Positions 16,977 through 24,983 of a stretch of DNA of 43,928 nucleotides are shown here, one piece after another (positions within the stretch are counted from its first letter, which is position 1; every line of letters begins with the position of its first letter). The DNA lies in assembly GCF_013314975.1 (NCBI RefSeq), contig NZ_JABTYH010000037.1:1-43928 (forward strand), written 5' to 3'. Position numbers and translations under genes: made by a program. A model generated the notes under the pieces. That model was not told the origin of the DNA. It searched no databases and worked only from the letters and a program-made list of their open reading frames with translations. This DNA comes from Pseudarthrobacter oxydans (lineage in GTDB: Bacteria > Actinomycetota > Actinomycetes > Actinomycetales > Micrococcaceae).

Positions 16977-18269
16977 TCACGGTTCGCGGGTGACCAGGAG
17001 TTCGTGCGCGCCGCCCGCCGCTGCGCCCATAGACTCCACCACGCCCGCGGTTCGTTGCCAGGTGGCGGCGTCGGCTTCCGGCCCGGCGCAGGGCCCCTGC
17101 GGCGCGTCCGACGCCACCGAACACCAGCGGTAGGGATCCCGGACAATAACGGAGGGGGCCCAGGCCAGGTCCGTTGCGCTCCACCTGCCGGAGGCGTCCT
17201 GGCCGAACTGCACCCGCACCAGCAGGCCCTCGTTGTTGACCACGTACCAGGGCGAGAGCTCGGTGACACCGTTGCCCAGGCCGTAGGCGATCCACGTGCC
17301 CTTGTAGTTCTCAATGGGGAGCACGGAATGCGTGTGGTGGCCGTAGACCAGGTTGAACTGGCCGCTGTCCACCAGGGCGTGCGCCACCTCCTGCTGCCGG
17401 GCGTTGGGTTCGCTGGCGTATTCGTCGCCTGCGTGCATGGCCGCCAGCACGATGTCCGCCCCCAGCGCCCTGGCCTTCTCCGCCTTGGCGATCATGGCAG
17501 GCGCATCCAGCATGTCTACTTGCCACGGATACTCGGGAAGCAGTCCGTTCAGCCCATAGGTGGCCTGGATCACCGCGATCTTCGCGGCGGCGGTCTGCAT
17601 GACCAGGATCCCCTGCGACTCCCTTTCAGTCCGGTACGAACCCGTGTGTTTCAGGCCGGCGGCGTCCAGCTGGTCCAGGGTTCGCAGGAGCCCATCCGTC
17701 CCGCGGTCGATGGTGTGGTTGCTGGCCGTTGTGCAGGCCCCGTACCCCACCTCTTTTGTTGCTGCGATGATCTGCGGCGGGACGTTGAACGAGGGATAGG
17801 CCGAGAACGGGCCTTCCGGGCCGGCCACCGGCGTTTCCAGATGGCAGATGGCCAGGTCGCTGTTCCGGATGTACCGCCGCTGCCCCTCCAGCAGCGGCAC
17901 GAAGTCCAGTCCGGGCTTGCCGGACGCCGCGGCGTCCTGCTGCGCCTGCTGCCACAGCTCTGCGTGGACAAGCATGTCGCCGGTCACCAGTACGGACGTG
18001 CATCGGAGCACCGGGCAGGCCGGCCCTTCGCCGGGCGTGGGAGTCGGTGCCGGAGTTGACGGGGCGGCGGGAGCGGGGCTGGCGCTGTCCTGGTTGCCGG
18101 GACCGGCGCCAACCGAACCGGGCCCTCCTGCCGGAGCCGCGGGCCCGGCCTGTTCGGCGGCCAGGCCGCAGCCTCCAAGCGCTGCAGTCATGAGCATCGC
18201 GGCTGCCAGTGCAAGGCCAGTGATGACGCGGCGAAAGTGCACCGGCCCCCTGCCGGTTGTGTTCCCCAT
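16977..18269 (-). CDS. CapA-family lipoprotein (poly-gamma-glutamate synthesis/metallophosphatase-like)
   Basis: A 430-residue secreted lipoprotein. The N-terminus has Arg residues, a hydrophobic helix (LALAAAMLMTAALGG) and the lipobox LGGC at about 33, then an Ala/Pro/Ser-rich linker to about 85. The CapA domain shows VTGDMLVH, CHLETPVAG, ASNHTIDRGTDGL, MHAGDEY and GHHTHSVLPIE, the metal-binding-like blocks of the family. Family members are linked to poly-gamma-glutamate capsule formation, but no capB/C/D genes are present here, so the substrate is unknown. It faces murT-gatD tail to tail. TAGAAT lies 6 nt before the ATG with no ribosome site, so the mRNA is probably leaderless. Confidence 0.88.
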   Translation of the reverse strand: MGNTTGRGPVHFRRVITGLALAAAMLMTAALGGCGLAAEQAGPAAPAGGPGSVGAGPGNQDSASPAPAAPSTPAPTPTPGEGPACPVLRCTSVLVTGDMLVHAELWQQAQQDAAASGKPGLDFVPLLEGQRRYIRNSDLAICHLETPVAGPEGPFSAYPSFNVPPQIIAATKEVGYGACTTASNHTIDRGTDGLLRTLDQLDAAGLKHTGSYRTERESQGILVMQTAAAKIAVIQATYGLNGLLPEYPWQVDMLDAPAMIAKAEKARALGADIVLAAMHAGDEYASEPNARQQEVAHALVDSGQFNLVYGHHTHSVLPIENYKGTWIAYGLGNGVTELSPWYVVNNEGLLVRVQFGQDASGRWSATDLAWAPSVIVRDPYRWCSVASDAPQGPCAGPEADAATWQRTAGVVESMGAAAGGAHELLVTREP

Positions 18270-18275
18270 AGAAGC

Positions 18276-18281
18276 ATTCTA
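18276..18281 (-). promoter_or_regulatory. -10 element for a leaderless capA transcript
   Basis: The minus strand reads TAGAAT, 6 nt, then the ATG at 18269. There is no Shine-Dalgarno sequence. The predicted start of transcription is the A of the ATG. Confidence 0.55.
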
Positions 18282-18343
18282 GGGAGGGGACCATGGCGTG
18301 GCTCACATTGAGAAGCGTGGCCTGCTGTGAAAGGTTTTACTTC

Positions 18344-20356
18344 ATGACCAACCCCCTTTTGGCACCCAGTCCCCTGCCCTACGGACTTCCGCCCTTCGCG
18401 GAGATCAGCACCGCCGATTATGACGACGCCGTCCGGGCAGGTCTCCACGAGCACCTGGCTGAGCTCCAGGCCATCGTTGATGACACGGCCCCTGCCACGT
18501 TCGAGAACACGGCAGTGGCGATGGAACGCTCCGGCAGGCTTCTGGACCGGGCCGCTGCGTCCTTCTTCACGCTCGTTTCGGCCGATGCATCCCCGGAGAT
18601 CCGGGACCTGGAAACGGCGCTGTCGCCGCTGCTCTCTGCGCACCAGGACGACGTTTTCCTCAACCGGGCACTGTACGAGCGCTTCGCCGCCATCGACACC
18701 GCCGGCTGTGATGCCGAGTCCGCGCGGCTTGTTGATGAGTACCTGAAGGAATTCCGGCAGTCCGGCATCCAGCTGGAAGGCCCTGCCCGGGAAAGGCTCA
18801 AGGAGGTTAACGCCGAGCTCTCCCGCCTGGGCACCGAATTCGGACAGCGCGTCAAGGAAGGAATGAAATCCGCTGCCCTGCTGCTGGACCACGCAGGCGA
18901 GCTGGCAGGACTGCCGGCCGACGACGTTGCCGCTGCCGCGGAGGCCGCCCGCGCCGCCGGACATGACGGCAAATTCCTGCTGACACTGATCCAGCCGACC
19001 AACCAGCCTGCCCTGTCCGCCCTCGAGAACCGCGGAGTCCGCCGTCGGCTGTTTGAAGCATCCGTGGCCCGGGGCAGCGGGGGCGGCAGCCTCGACGTGC
19101 TGGATTTAGCCACGTCAATGGCCCGGCTCCGCGCGGAAAAGGCGGCGCTTCTGGGCTTTGCCAACTACGCCGAACTGGTGGTGGACCGGCAGACAGCCCC
19201 GGACTTCGGGGCCGTCCAGTCCATGCTGAACCGCATGGCTCCGGCGGCGGTGCGGAACGCCGACGCCGAGGCCTCGGCACTGGCCGAGGCCGCGGGCCAT
19301 CCGCTGGAGGCCTGGGACTGGGCCTTCTACTCCGCCAAGGTCCGGCGGGAACGCTACGACATTGACGAACAGGCACTCGGTCCCTATTTCGAGCTGGACC
19401 GGGTGCTGGCGGACGGGGTCTTCTTTGCCGCAACATCGCTCTTCGGCATCACATTCCACGAGCGGAAGGACCTTGCCGGCTACCACCCCGACGTCCGTAT
19501 CTGGGAGGTCCGCGACGAGGACGGCATGGGGCTCGGGCTGTTCCTGGGTGACTACTACACCCGTGAGTCCAAGCGGGGTGGCGCCTGGATGAACTCGCTG
19601 GTGGAACAGTCTGCGCTGCTGGGAACAAAGCCGGTGGTCATCAACAATCTCAACATCTCCAAGCCGACTGCGGGCGAACCGACGCTCCTGACGCTGGACG
19701 AGCTGCGGACCACCTTCCATGAGTTCGGCCACGCGCTGCACGGGTTGTTGTCCAATGTGACCTATCCCCGGTTTTCCGGAACTTCCGTCCCCAGGGACTT
19801 CGTGGAATACCCGTCCCAGGTCAACGAGATGTGGATCATGTGGCCCGACGTGTTGCACAATTATGCGCGCCATCATGTGACGGGCGAACCGCTTCCGCAG
19901 GAGGTCGTTTCGAAACTGGACGCGTCACGGCTGTGGGGCGAAGGGTTTGCCACCACCGAGTACCTGGGAGCAGCGCTGCTGGACCTGGCCTGGCACGTCC
20001 TGGACGGCAACGGGGTTCCAGAGGATGCTGTTGCGTTTGAAGACAAAGCCCTGGCCGCCGCGGGCATCGCCCACGCCTTGATTCCGCCGCGCTACCGGAC
20101 GGGCTATTTCCAGCATGTTTTTGCCGGTGCAGGGTATGCGGCCGGCTACTACTCCTACATTTGGAGCGAGGTCCTGGATGCGGAGACGGTGGACTGGTTC
20201 ACCGAGAACGGCGGACTCACCCGGGCCAACGGCAACCGTTTCCGCCTGGAGCTCCTCTCACGGGGCAACAGCCGCGACCCGCTGGAATCGTTCCGCATCC
20301 TTCGGGGCCGCGAAGCCACGCTGGAGCCCCTCCTGAAGCGCCGCGGCCTGGAGTAA
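18344..20356 (+). CDS. M3 family zinc metallopeptidase (oligopeptidase A/Dcp-like)
   Basis: Cytoplasmic oligopeptidase that trims short peptides. The 670-residue protein has no signal sequence and carries the zinc motif HEFGHALHG about residue 463, with the later conserved block PPRYRTGYFQHVFAGAGYAAGYYSY. Family proteins usually begin near NPLL-PLPYGLPPF, which supports ATG at 18344 (AAAGG 9 nt upstream). A second in-frame ATG at 18293 has a stronger site (GGGAGG, 5 nt) and would add 17 residues containing two cysteines, so the start is not settled. It is divergent from capA; the two genes share a 74-bp gap. Confidence 0.95.
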   Translation: MTNPLLAPSPLPYGLPPFAEISTADYDDAVRAGLHEHLAELQAIVDDTAPATFENTAVAMERSGRLLDRAAASFFTLVSADASPEIRDLETALSPLLSAHQDDVFLNRALYERFAAIDTAGCDAESARLVDEYLKEFRQSGIQLEGPARERLKEVNAELSRLGTEFGQRVKEGMKSAALLLDHAGELAGLPADDVAAAAEAARAAGHDGKFLLTLIQPTNQPALSALENRGVRRRLFEASVARGSGGGSLDVLDLATSMARLRAEKAALLGFANYAELVVDRQTAPDFGAVQSMLNRMAPAAVRNADAEASALAEAAGHPLEAWDWAFYSAKVRRERYDIDEQALGPYFELDRVLADGVFFAATSLFGITFHERKDLAGYHPDVRIWEVRDEDGMGLGLFLGDYYTRESKRGGAWMNSLVEQSALLGTKPVVINNLNISKPTAGEPTLLTLDELRTTFHEFGHALHGLLSNVTYPRFSGTSVPRDFVEYPSQVNEMWIMWPDVLHNYARHHVTGEPLPQEVVSKLDASRLWGEGFATTEYLGAALLDLAWHVLDGNGVPEDAVAFEDKALAAAGIAHALIPPRYRTGYFQHVFAGAGYAAGYYSYIWSEVLDAETVDWFTENGGLTRANGNRFRLELLSRGNSRDPLESFRILRGREATLEPLLKRRGLE

Positions 20357-20380
20357 CCCACACCCCCAACACACCTTAAA

Positions 20381-20423
20381 ACGACGGCGGCGGGTCACCC
20401 ACAAGGTGACCCGCCGCCGTCGT
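20381..20423. terminator. terminator between the M3 peptidase gene and pdxS
   Basis: Perfect 19-bp stem (20381-20399 with 20405-20423) with a 5-nt CACAA loop. On the minus strand the stem is followed by TTTTAAGG, so it acts best as the pdxS terminator. It also lies 24 bp after the M3 stop and could work in both directions. Confidence 0.8.
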
Positions 20424-20567
20424 ACCTCACATGCGCAAGGCGAGGGCCGGCGTTATCCGGCAGCGCGCGTAAAAGGGGCCCCGCGCCGGAAGCCGCTACT
20501 AAGCTGCCCAGAACGCGCGGGGAATAGCGCGCCGAGGATGGCGCCGTCCCTCACCCCAGGCAGCAAG

Positions 20568-21494
20568 TTACCAGCCGCGCTCGGCAAGGCGGTGCGGCTG
20601 GGGGATCTCGTCGACGTTGATGCCCACCATGGCTTCGCCCAGGCCGCGGGAGGCCTTGGCGATGACGTCGGGGTCGTCGTAGAAGGTGGTGGCCTTGACG
20701 ACGGCGGCCGCGCGCTGGGCGGGGTTGCCGGACTTGAAGATGCCGGAGCCGACGAACACGCCGTCGGCGCCGAGCTGCATCATCATGGCGGCGTCGGCGG
20801 GGGTGGCGATGCCGCCGGCGGTGAACAGGACCACGGGAAGCTTGCCGGTGGAGGCTACTTCCTTGACCAGTTCGTACGGGGCCTGCAGTTCCTTGGCTGC
20901 CACGTAGAGCTCGTCCTCGGGCAGGGCCGCGAGCTTGAGCAGTTCCGCACGGATCTGGCGCATGTGCGTGGTGGCGTTGGAGACGTCGCCGGTGCCGGCC
21001 TCGCCCTTGGAGCGGATCATGGCCGCGCCTTCGTTGATGCGGCGCAGCGCCTCACCGAGGTTGGTGGCACCGCAGACGAAGGGAACGGTGAAGTTCCACT
21101 TGTCGATGTGGTTGGTGTAGTCGGCCGGGGTGAGGACCTCGGACTCGTCAATGTAGTCCACGCCGAGGGACTGCAGGACCTGGGCCTCGACGAAGTGGCC
21201 GATCCGGGCCTTCGCCATGACCGGCACGGACACGGCGTCGATGATCTTGTCGATCATGTCGGGGTCGGACATGCGGGATACGCCGCCCTGGGCGCGGATA
21301 TCGGCCGGAACGCGTTCCAGCGCCATCACAGCAACGGCACCGGCGTCTTCGGCGATGCGGGCCTGCTCGACGTTGACGACGTCCATGATGACGCCGCCCT
21401 TGAGCATCTCAGCCATGCCCCGCTTTACGCGGTTGCTGCCCGTGACGCTGTTCGCGGACGTACCGGCCTCGCTGCTTACATCAGGTGTAGACAC
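20568..21494 (-). CDS. pdxS: pyridoxal 5'-phosphate synthase lyase subunit PdxS
   Basis: Builds pyridoxal phosphate from ribose 5-phosphate, glyceraldehyde 3-phosphate and ammonia supplied by PdxT. The 308-residue protein starts from GTG at 21494, with GGGG 5 nt upstream. It shows the family blocks RVKRGMAEMLKGGVIMDVV (with the first catalytic lysine), AVMALERVPADIR, RIGHFVEAQVLQ and FTAGGIATPADAAMMMQLGADGVFVGSGIF. The open frame continues 25 codons upstream, but those residues do not resemble PdxS. The gene stands alone between pgsA and its terminator, unlike the adjacent pdxS-pdxT arrangement common elsewhere. Confidence 0.97.
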   Translation of the reverse strand: MSTPDVSSEAGTSANSVTGSNRVKRGMAEMLKGGVIMDVVNVEQARIAEDAGAVAVMALERVPADIRAQGGVSRMSDPDMIDKIIDAVSVPVMAKARIGHFVEAQVLQSLGVDYIDESEVLTPADYTNHIDKWNFTVPFVCGATNLGEALRRINEGAAMIRSKGEAGTGDVSNATTHMRQIRAELLKLAALPEDELYVAAKELQAPYELVKEVASTGKLPVVLFTAGGIATPADAAMMMQLGADGVFVGSGIFKSGNPAQRAAAVVKATTFYDDPDVIAKASRGLGEAMVGINVDEIPQPHRLAERGW

Positions 21495-21639
21495 AAAAAC
21501 CCCTATGGGTAGATAGATGACCTTCGCCGGTCGTGCAGGGCGGCACGGAGATGCCACGTGTACACACACCGGGTTGCCGGATCCATTGACCGGGCAATCC
21601 TAATACTAGTCTCACCGCGGCCGGCCGGCTTAATTCGCG

Positions 21640-22263
21640 TTAATCGGCCGGCGAGGGTTCCGCAAGGGCCTGGCGGCGTACGGAGACCACACGCTGGACC
21701 ACCGTGATGAAGCTGGCCACGGCGAGGAGCAGGAGCGTCACCAGCAGGACCACCTCCGGAAGTCCCAGGCCGGTGAAACCGGTGACAACCAGCACCGAAA
21801 CGAGGCGCTCCGCCCTCTCGGCGATGCCGGTATTGGCGGTGAAGCCCAACGACTCCGCCTTGGCGCGGGCGTAGGAAACCACCATGCCCAGGACAAGGCA
21901 CACCATGGCAGCCACGGCGATGGGGACATTGGCCCCGCCGGTGAAGAACCAGACGGCCAGGCCGGCGAACAGCGCGCCGTCGGCAATCCGGTCGAGGGTG
22001 GAGTCAAGGAAGTTCCCCCAGCGGCTTCCCACCTCCCGCATCCTGGCCATGATTCCGTCCAGGACGTCGGAAAAGATGAACGCCGTGATGAACAGGGTTC
22101 CCCACCACAGCTGGCCGAGCGGGTAGAACACCAGCGCGCCCACCACCACTCCGGCGGTGCCGATGACCGTTACCGCATCCGGCGAAATCCCGATTTTGAG
22201 GAGCCAGCGGGCAAGGGGGCTGAACAAGGCGGTGAAAAACCCGCGCGCGTGCCTATTCAGCAT
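21640..22263 (-). CDS. pgsA: CDP-alcohol phosphatidyltransferase (phosphatidylinositol phosphate synthase-like)
   Basis: Integral membrane enzyme that joins a CDP-diacylglycerol to an alcohol phosphate. The 207-residue protein carries the full family motif, with DVLDGIMAR followed at the right spacing by G and the two aspartates of FLDSTLD (about residues 58-85), and about six membrane helices. Its position after thrS and a HIT gene matches M. tuberculosis pgsA1, the phosphatidylinositol phosphate synthase, hence the symbol. The ATG overlaps the end of the HIT gene by 11 bp and has GGGGAG 6 nt upstream. The acyltransferase and pimA genes that follow in mycobacteria are not here. Confidence 0.93.
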   Translation of the reverse strand: MLNRHARGFFTALFSPLARWLLKIGISPDAVTVIGTAGVVVGALVFYPLGQLWWGTLFITAFIFSDVLDGIMARMREVGSRWGNFLDSTLDRIADGALFAGLAVWFFTGGANVPIAVAAMVCLVLGMVVSYARAKAESLGFTANTGIAERAERLVSVLVVTGFTGLGLPEVVLLVTLLLLAVASFITVVQRVVSVRRQALAEPSPAD

Positions 22264-22840
22264 CCGTCTCCCCGGGCCAGGCGTCGGCCACCTGCTGGCG
22301 GACCTCGTCAAGGGTCTGCGTGATGGCCTTGGTCTGGGCGATGATGGGGAAGAAGTTCCCGTCGCCGCCCCACCGGGGAACGATGTGCTGGTGCAGGTGC
22401 GCGGCAATACCGGCACCGCCGACAACCCCCTGGTTCATGCCCAGATTGAAGCCGCCCGGATTGGCCACCTTCCGCAGCACCCGCATGGCTGTCTGCGTGA
22501 GGTCCGCAAACTCCGCCGTCTCATCGAGTGTCAGGTCGGTGTAGTCGGGGATGTGCCGGTAGGGGCAAACCAGGAGATGCCCGGGGTTGTAGGGAAACAG
22601 GTTGAGCACCACGTAGCAGGTCTTTCCACGGTGGACGATGAGGGCTTCCTCATCAGTACGTCCGGGACCGATGCAGAACGGGCAGTCGTTCTCGTTCTTG
22701 AACTGGTGCTGCCCGCCCTTGATGTACGCCATGCGGTGCGGAGTCCACAGGCGCTGGAAGGCGTCCGGGACACCGGCGAGGTCAAAGTCGTCGGTAACGC
22801 CGGCATCTCCTGGATACCCTGCGCCTGTGTTCTCCTGCAC
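22253..22840 (-). CDS. HIT family nucleotide-binding protein
   Basis: Histidine-triad hydrolase or phosphorylase of 195 residues. The triad motif HLHQHIVPRW is at about residue 137, and a zinc-ligand pair is visible in CPFCIG near residue 50. The homologous gene next to thrS in M. tuberculosis (Rv2613c) encodes an AP4A phosphorylase, so that activity is plausible here. The GTG start has only a weak site (GGAAC). It begins 17 bp after thrS and overlaps pgsA, so thrS-HIT-pgsA is probably one transcript. Confidence 0.93.
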   Translation of the reverse strand: MQENTGAGYPGDAGVTDDFDLAGVPDAFQRLWTPHRMAYIKGGQHQFKNENDCPFCIGPGRTDEEALIVHRGKTCYVVLNLFPYNPGHLLVCPYRHIPDYTDLTLDETAEFADLTQTAMRVLRKVANPGGFNLGMNQGVVGGAGIAAHLHQHIVPRWGGDGNFFPIIAQTKAITQTLDEVRQQVADAWPGETDAE

Positions 22841-22857
22841 GGTGCTGTTCCGTTCCG

Positions 22858-24867
22858 CTAGCTGGTCCGGTTACGGACGGCTTCCGTGATCCGCTTGACG
22901 GCCTCGGCCACAGGCACGCCGTTGTCCTGGCTTCCATCGCGGAAGCGGAACGAGACGGCGCCTGCTTCGGCATCGTCGCCGCCGGCAATCAGCACGAACG
23001 GAATCTTGTCCTTGCTGGCCGTGCGGATCTTCTTGGGGAACCGGTCCGAGGAGGTGTCCACTTCCGCGCGGATGCCTGCCGCCTTCAGCTGGTCCACGAC
23101 GTCGAACATGTACTCGTTGAAGGTCTCCGCCACCGGAATGCCCACCACCTGGACCGGTGCCAGCCATGCGGGGAAGGCGCCGGCGTAGTGCTCGGTGAGC
23201 ACGCCCATGAAGCGCTCGATCGATCCGAACAGGGCACGGTGGATCATCACGGGCCGCTGGCGGCTGCCGTCAGCGGCCTGGAATTCGAGTTCGAACCGTT
23301 CGGGCAGGTTGAAGTCCAGCTGGATGGTGGACATCTGCCAGGTGCGGCCAAGGGCGTCCTTCGCCTGCACGGAGATCTTGGGGCCGTAGAAGGCGGCCCC
23401 GCCCGGATCCGCGACCAGTTCCAGGCCGGATTCCTCAGCAACCTCGGCGAGGGTACGTGTAGCTTCTTCCCAGGCCGCGTCCTCGCCGACGAACTTCTCC
23501 GGGTCCTTGGTGGAGAGCTCCAGGTAGAAGTCGTTCAGGCCGTAGTCCTTGAGCAGGTCGAGGACGAACGTCAGCGTCTTGGTCAGTTCGTCCTTCATCT
23601 GCTCGCGGGTGCAGTAGATGTGGGCGTCGTCCTGTGTCATGCCACGCACGCGGGTCAGGCCGTGCACCACGCCGGACTTTTCGTAGCGGTAGACAGCGCC
23701 GAATTCGAAGAGCCGCAGCGGCAGCTCACGGTAGGACCGTCCGCGGGAACGGAAGATCAGGTTGTGCATGGGGCAGTTCATCGGCTTCAGGTAGTAGTCC
23801 TGGGCAGGCTTCCGGACTGTACCGTCTGCGTTGAGTTCCTCATCCACGCGCATGGCCGGGAACATGCCGTCCTTGTACCAGTCCAGGTGCCCTGAGACCT
23901 CGTACAGATGCCCCTTGGTGATGTGAGGGGTGTAGACGAACTCGTAGCCGGCCTCGACGTGGCGCTGGCGGGAGTAATCCTCCATCTCCTTGCGGATGAT
24001 GCCGCCCTTGGGGTGGAAGACGGGGAGGCCTGAGCCGAGTTCATCCGGGAAGGAGAAGAGGTCCAGTTCCGAGCCGAGCTTGCGGTGGTCGCGGCGTTCG
24101 GCCTCCGCGATGCGTTCCTGGTAGGCCTTGAGGGCGTCCTTGGTGGGCCAGGCCGTGCCATAGATGCGCTGCAGCTGCTGGTTTTTCTGGTTGCCCAGCC
24201 AGTACGCGGAGGACGAGCGGGTGAGGGCAAAGGCGTTGGAGATGAGCTTGGTGTTGGGCAGGTGCGGGCCGCGGCAGAGATCGCACCAGACGGTGGTCCC
24301 TTCCTTGCGCTCAACGTTGTCGTAGATGGTGATATCGCCCGCGCCGACCTCGACGTTCACGCCTTCGCCGGCCTCTGCGGCCTCGTTTTTCTTGCCCAGC
24401 AGTTCAAGCTTGTAGGGCTCGTTCTTCATGGCTTCGCGGGCTTCGTCCTCGTTGACCACGCGGCGGACGAACTTCTGGTTCTGGTTGATGATTTTTTGCA
24501 TCATCTTCTCGAGGGTCTTGAGGTCCTCGGGAGTGAACGGTTCGGCGACATCGAAGTCGAAGTAGAACCCGTCAGTGATGTACGGGCCGATGCCCAGCTT
24601 GGCGTCGGGACGCAGCTGCTGGACAGCCTGGGCCATGACGTGGGCAGTGGAGTGGCGGAGGACGTTGAGGCCGTCAGGCGAGTCAATGGTGACGCCTTCG
24701 ACGTCGGCGCCTTCCGGGAGCTCCTGGTCAAGGTCCTTCAGTTCTCCGTTGACGCGGGCTACAACAACATCACGGCGCTCAAAGAAGAGTTCCGCACCGG
24801 TTGTCCCGGTAGTCACCTTGGTCTCTTCGCCATCGACGAGAAGGGTGATCTGCTGGGCATCTGACAC
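22858..24867 (-). CDS. thrS: threonine--tRNA ligase
   Basis: Class II synthetase that charges tRNA-Thr. The 669-residue protein has an N-terminal TGS domain (about 1-65), an editing domain with HSTAHVMAQAVQQL (about 75), and a catalytic core. The zinc ligands are in MNCPMHNLIF and the HRALFGSIERF region, and motif 2 sits in YRYEKSGVVHGLTRVRG. The C-terminal anticodon-binding domain begins near 565. The GTG start has AGGAG about 8 nt upstream. The 116-bp leader shows no T-box or other riboswitch that could be recognised. Confidence 0.98.
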   Translation of the reverse strand: MSDAQQITLLVDGEETKVTTGTTGAELFFERRDVVVARVNGELKDLDQELPEGADVEGVTIDSPDGLNVLRHSTAHVMAQAVQQLRPDAKLGIGPYITDGFYFDFDVAEPFTPEDLKTLEKMMQKIINQNQKFVRRVVNEDEAREAMKNEPYKLELLGKKNEAAEAGEGVNVEVGAGDITIYDNVERKEGTTVWCDLCRGPHLPNTKLISNAFALTRSSSAYWLGNQKNQQLQRIYGTAWPTKDALKAYQERIAEAERRDHRKLGSELDLFSFPDELGSGLPVFHPKGGIIRKEMEDYSRQRHVEAGYEFVYTPHITKGHLYEVSGHLDWYKDGMFPAMRVDEELNADGTVRKPAQDYYLKPMNCPMHNLIFRSRGRSYRELPLRLFEFGAVYRYEKSGVVHGLTRVRGMTQDDAHIYCTREQMKDELTKTLTFVLDLLKDYGLNDFYLELSTKDPEKFVGEDAAWEEATRTLAEVAEESGLELVADPGGAAFYGPKISVQAKDALGRTWQMSTIQLDFNLPERFELEFQAADGSRQRPVMIHRALFGSIERFMGVLTEHYAGAFPAWLAPVQVVGIPVAETFNEYMFDVVDQLKAAGIRAEVDTSSDRFPKKIRTASKDKIPFVLIAGGDDAEAGAVSFRFRDGSQDNGVPVAEAVKRITEAVRNRTS

Positions 24868-24983
24868 GGGTGTCTCCTATTCAAAGTTGAGGCTTCATAG
24901 CTTGTGGCATACGGGGACCACAGCCAGCCATCGTCAATGCTATCGGTTCCGTTGGGGCCCGACCAACGCGGCGCACGGAAGGG

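Noticed and set aside
21619..21652. GCCGGCCG/CGGCCGGC repeat at the end of pgsA as a terminator
   Set aside because: The stem is interrupted, overlaps the coding end and has no U-tract in either direction; not strong enough to list.
24868..24983. T-box or other riboswitch in the thrS leader
   Set aside because: The 116-bp region has no recognisable T-box sequence and only a weak 6-bp stem.
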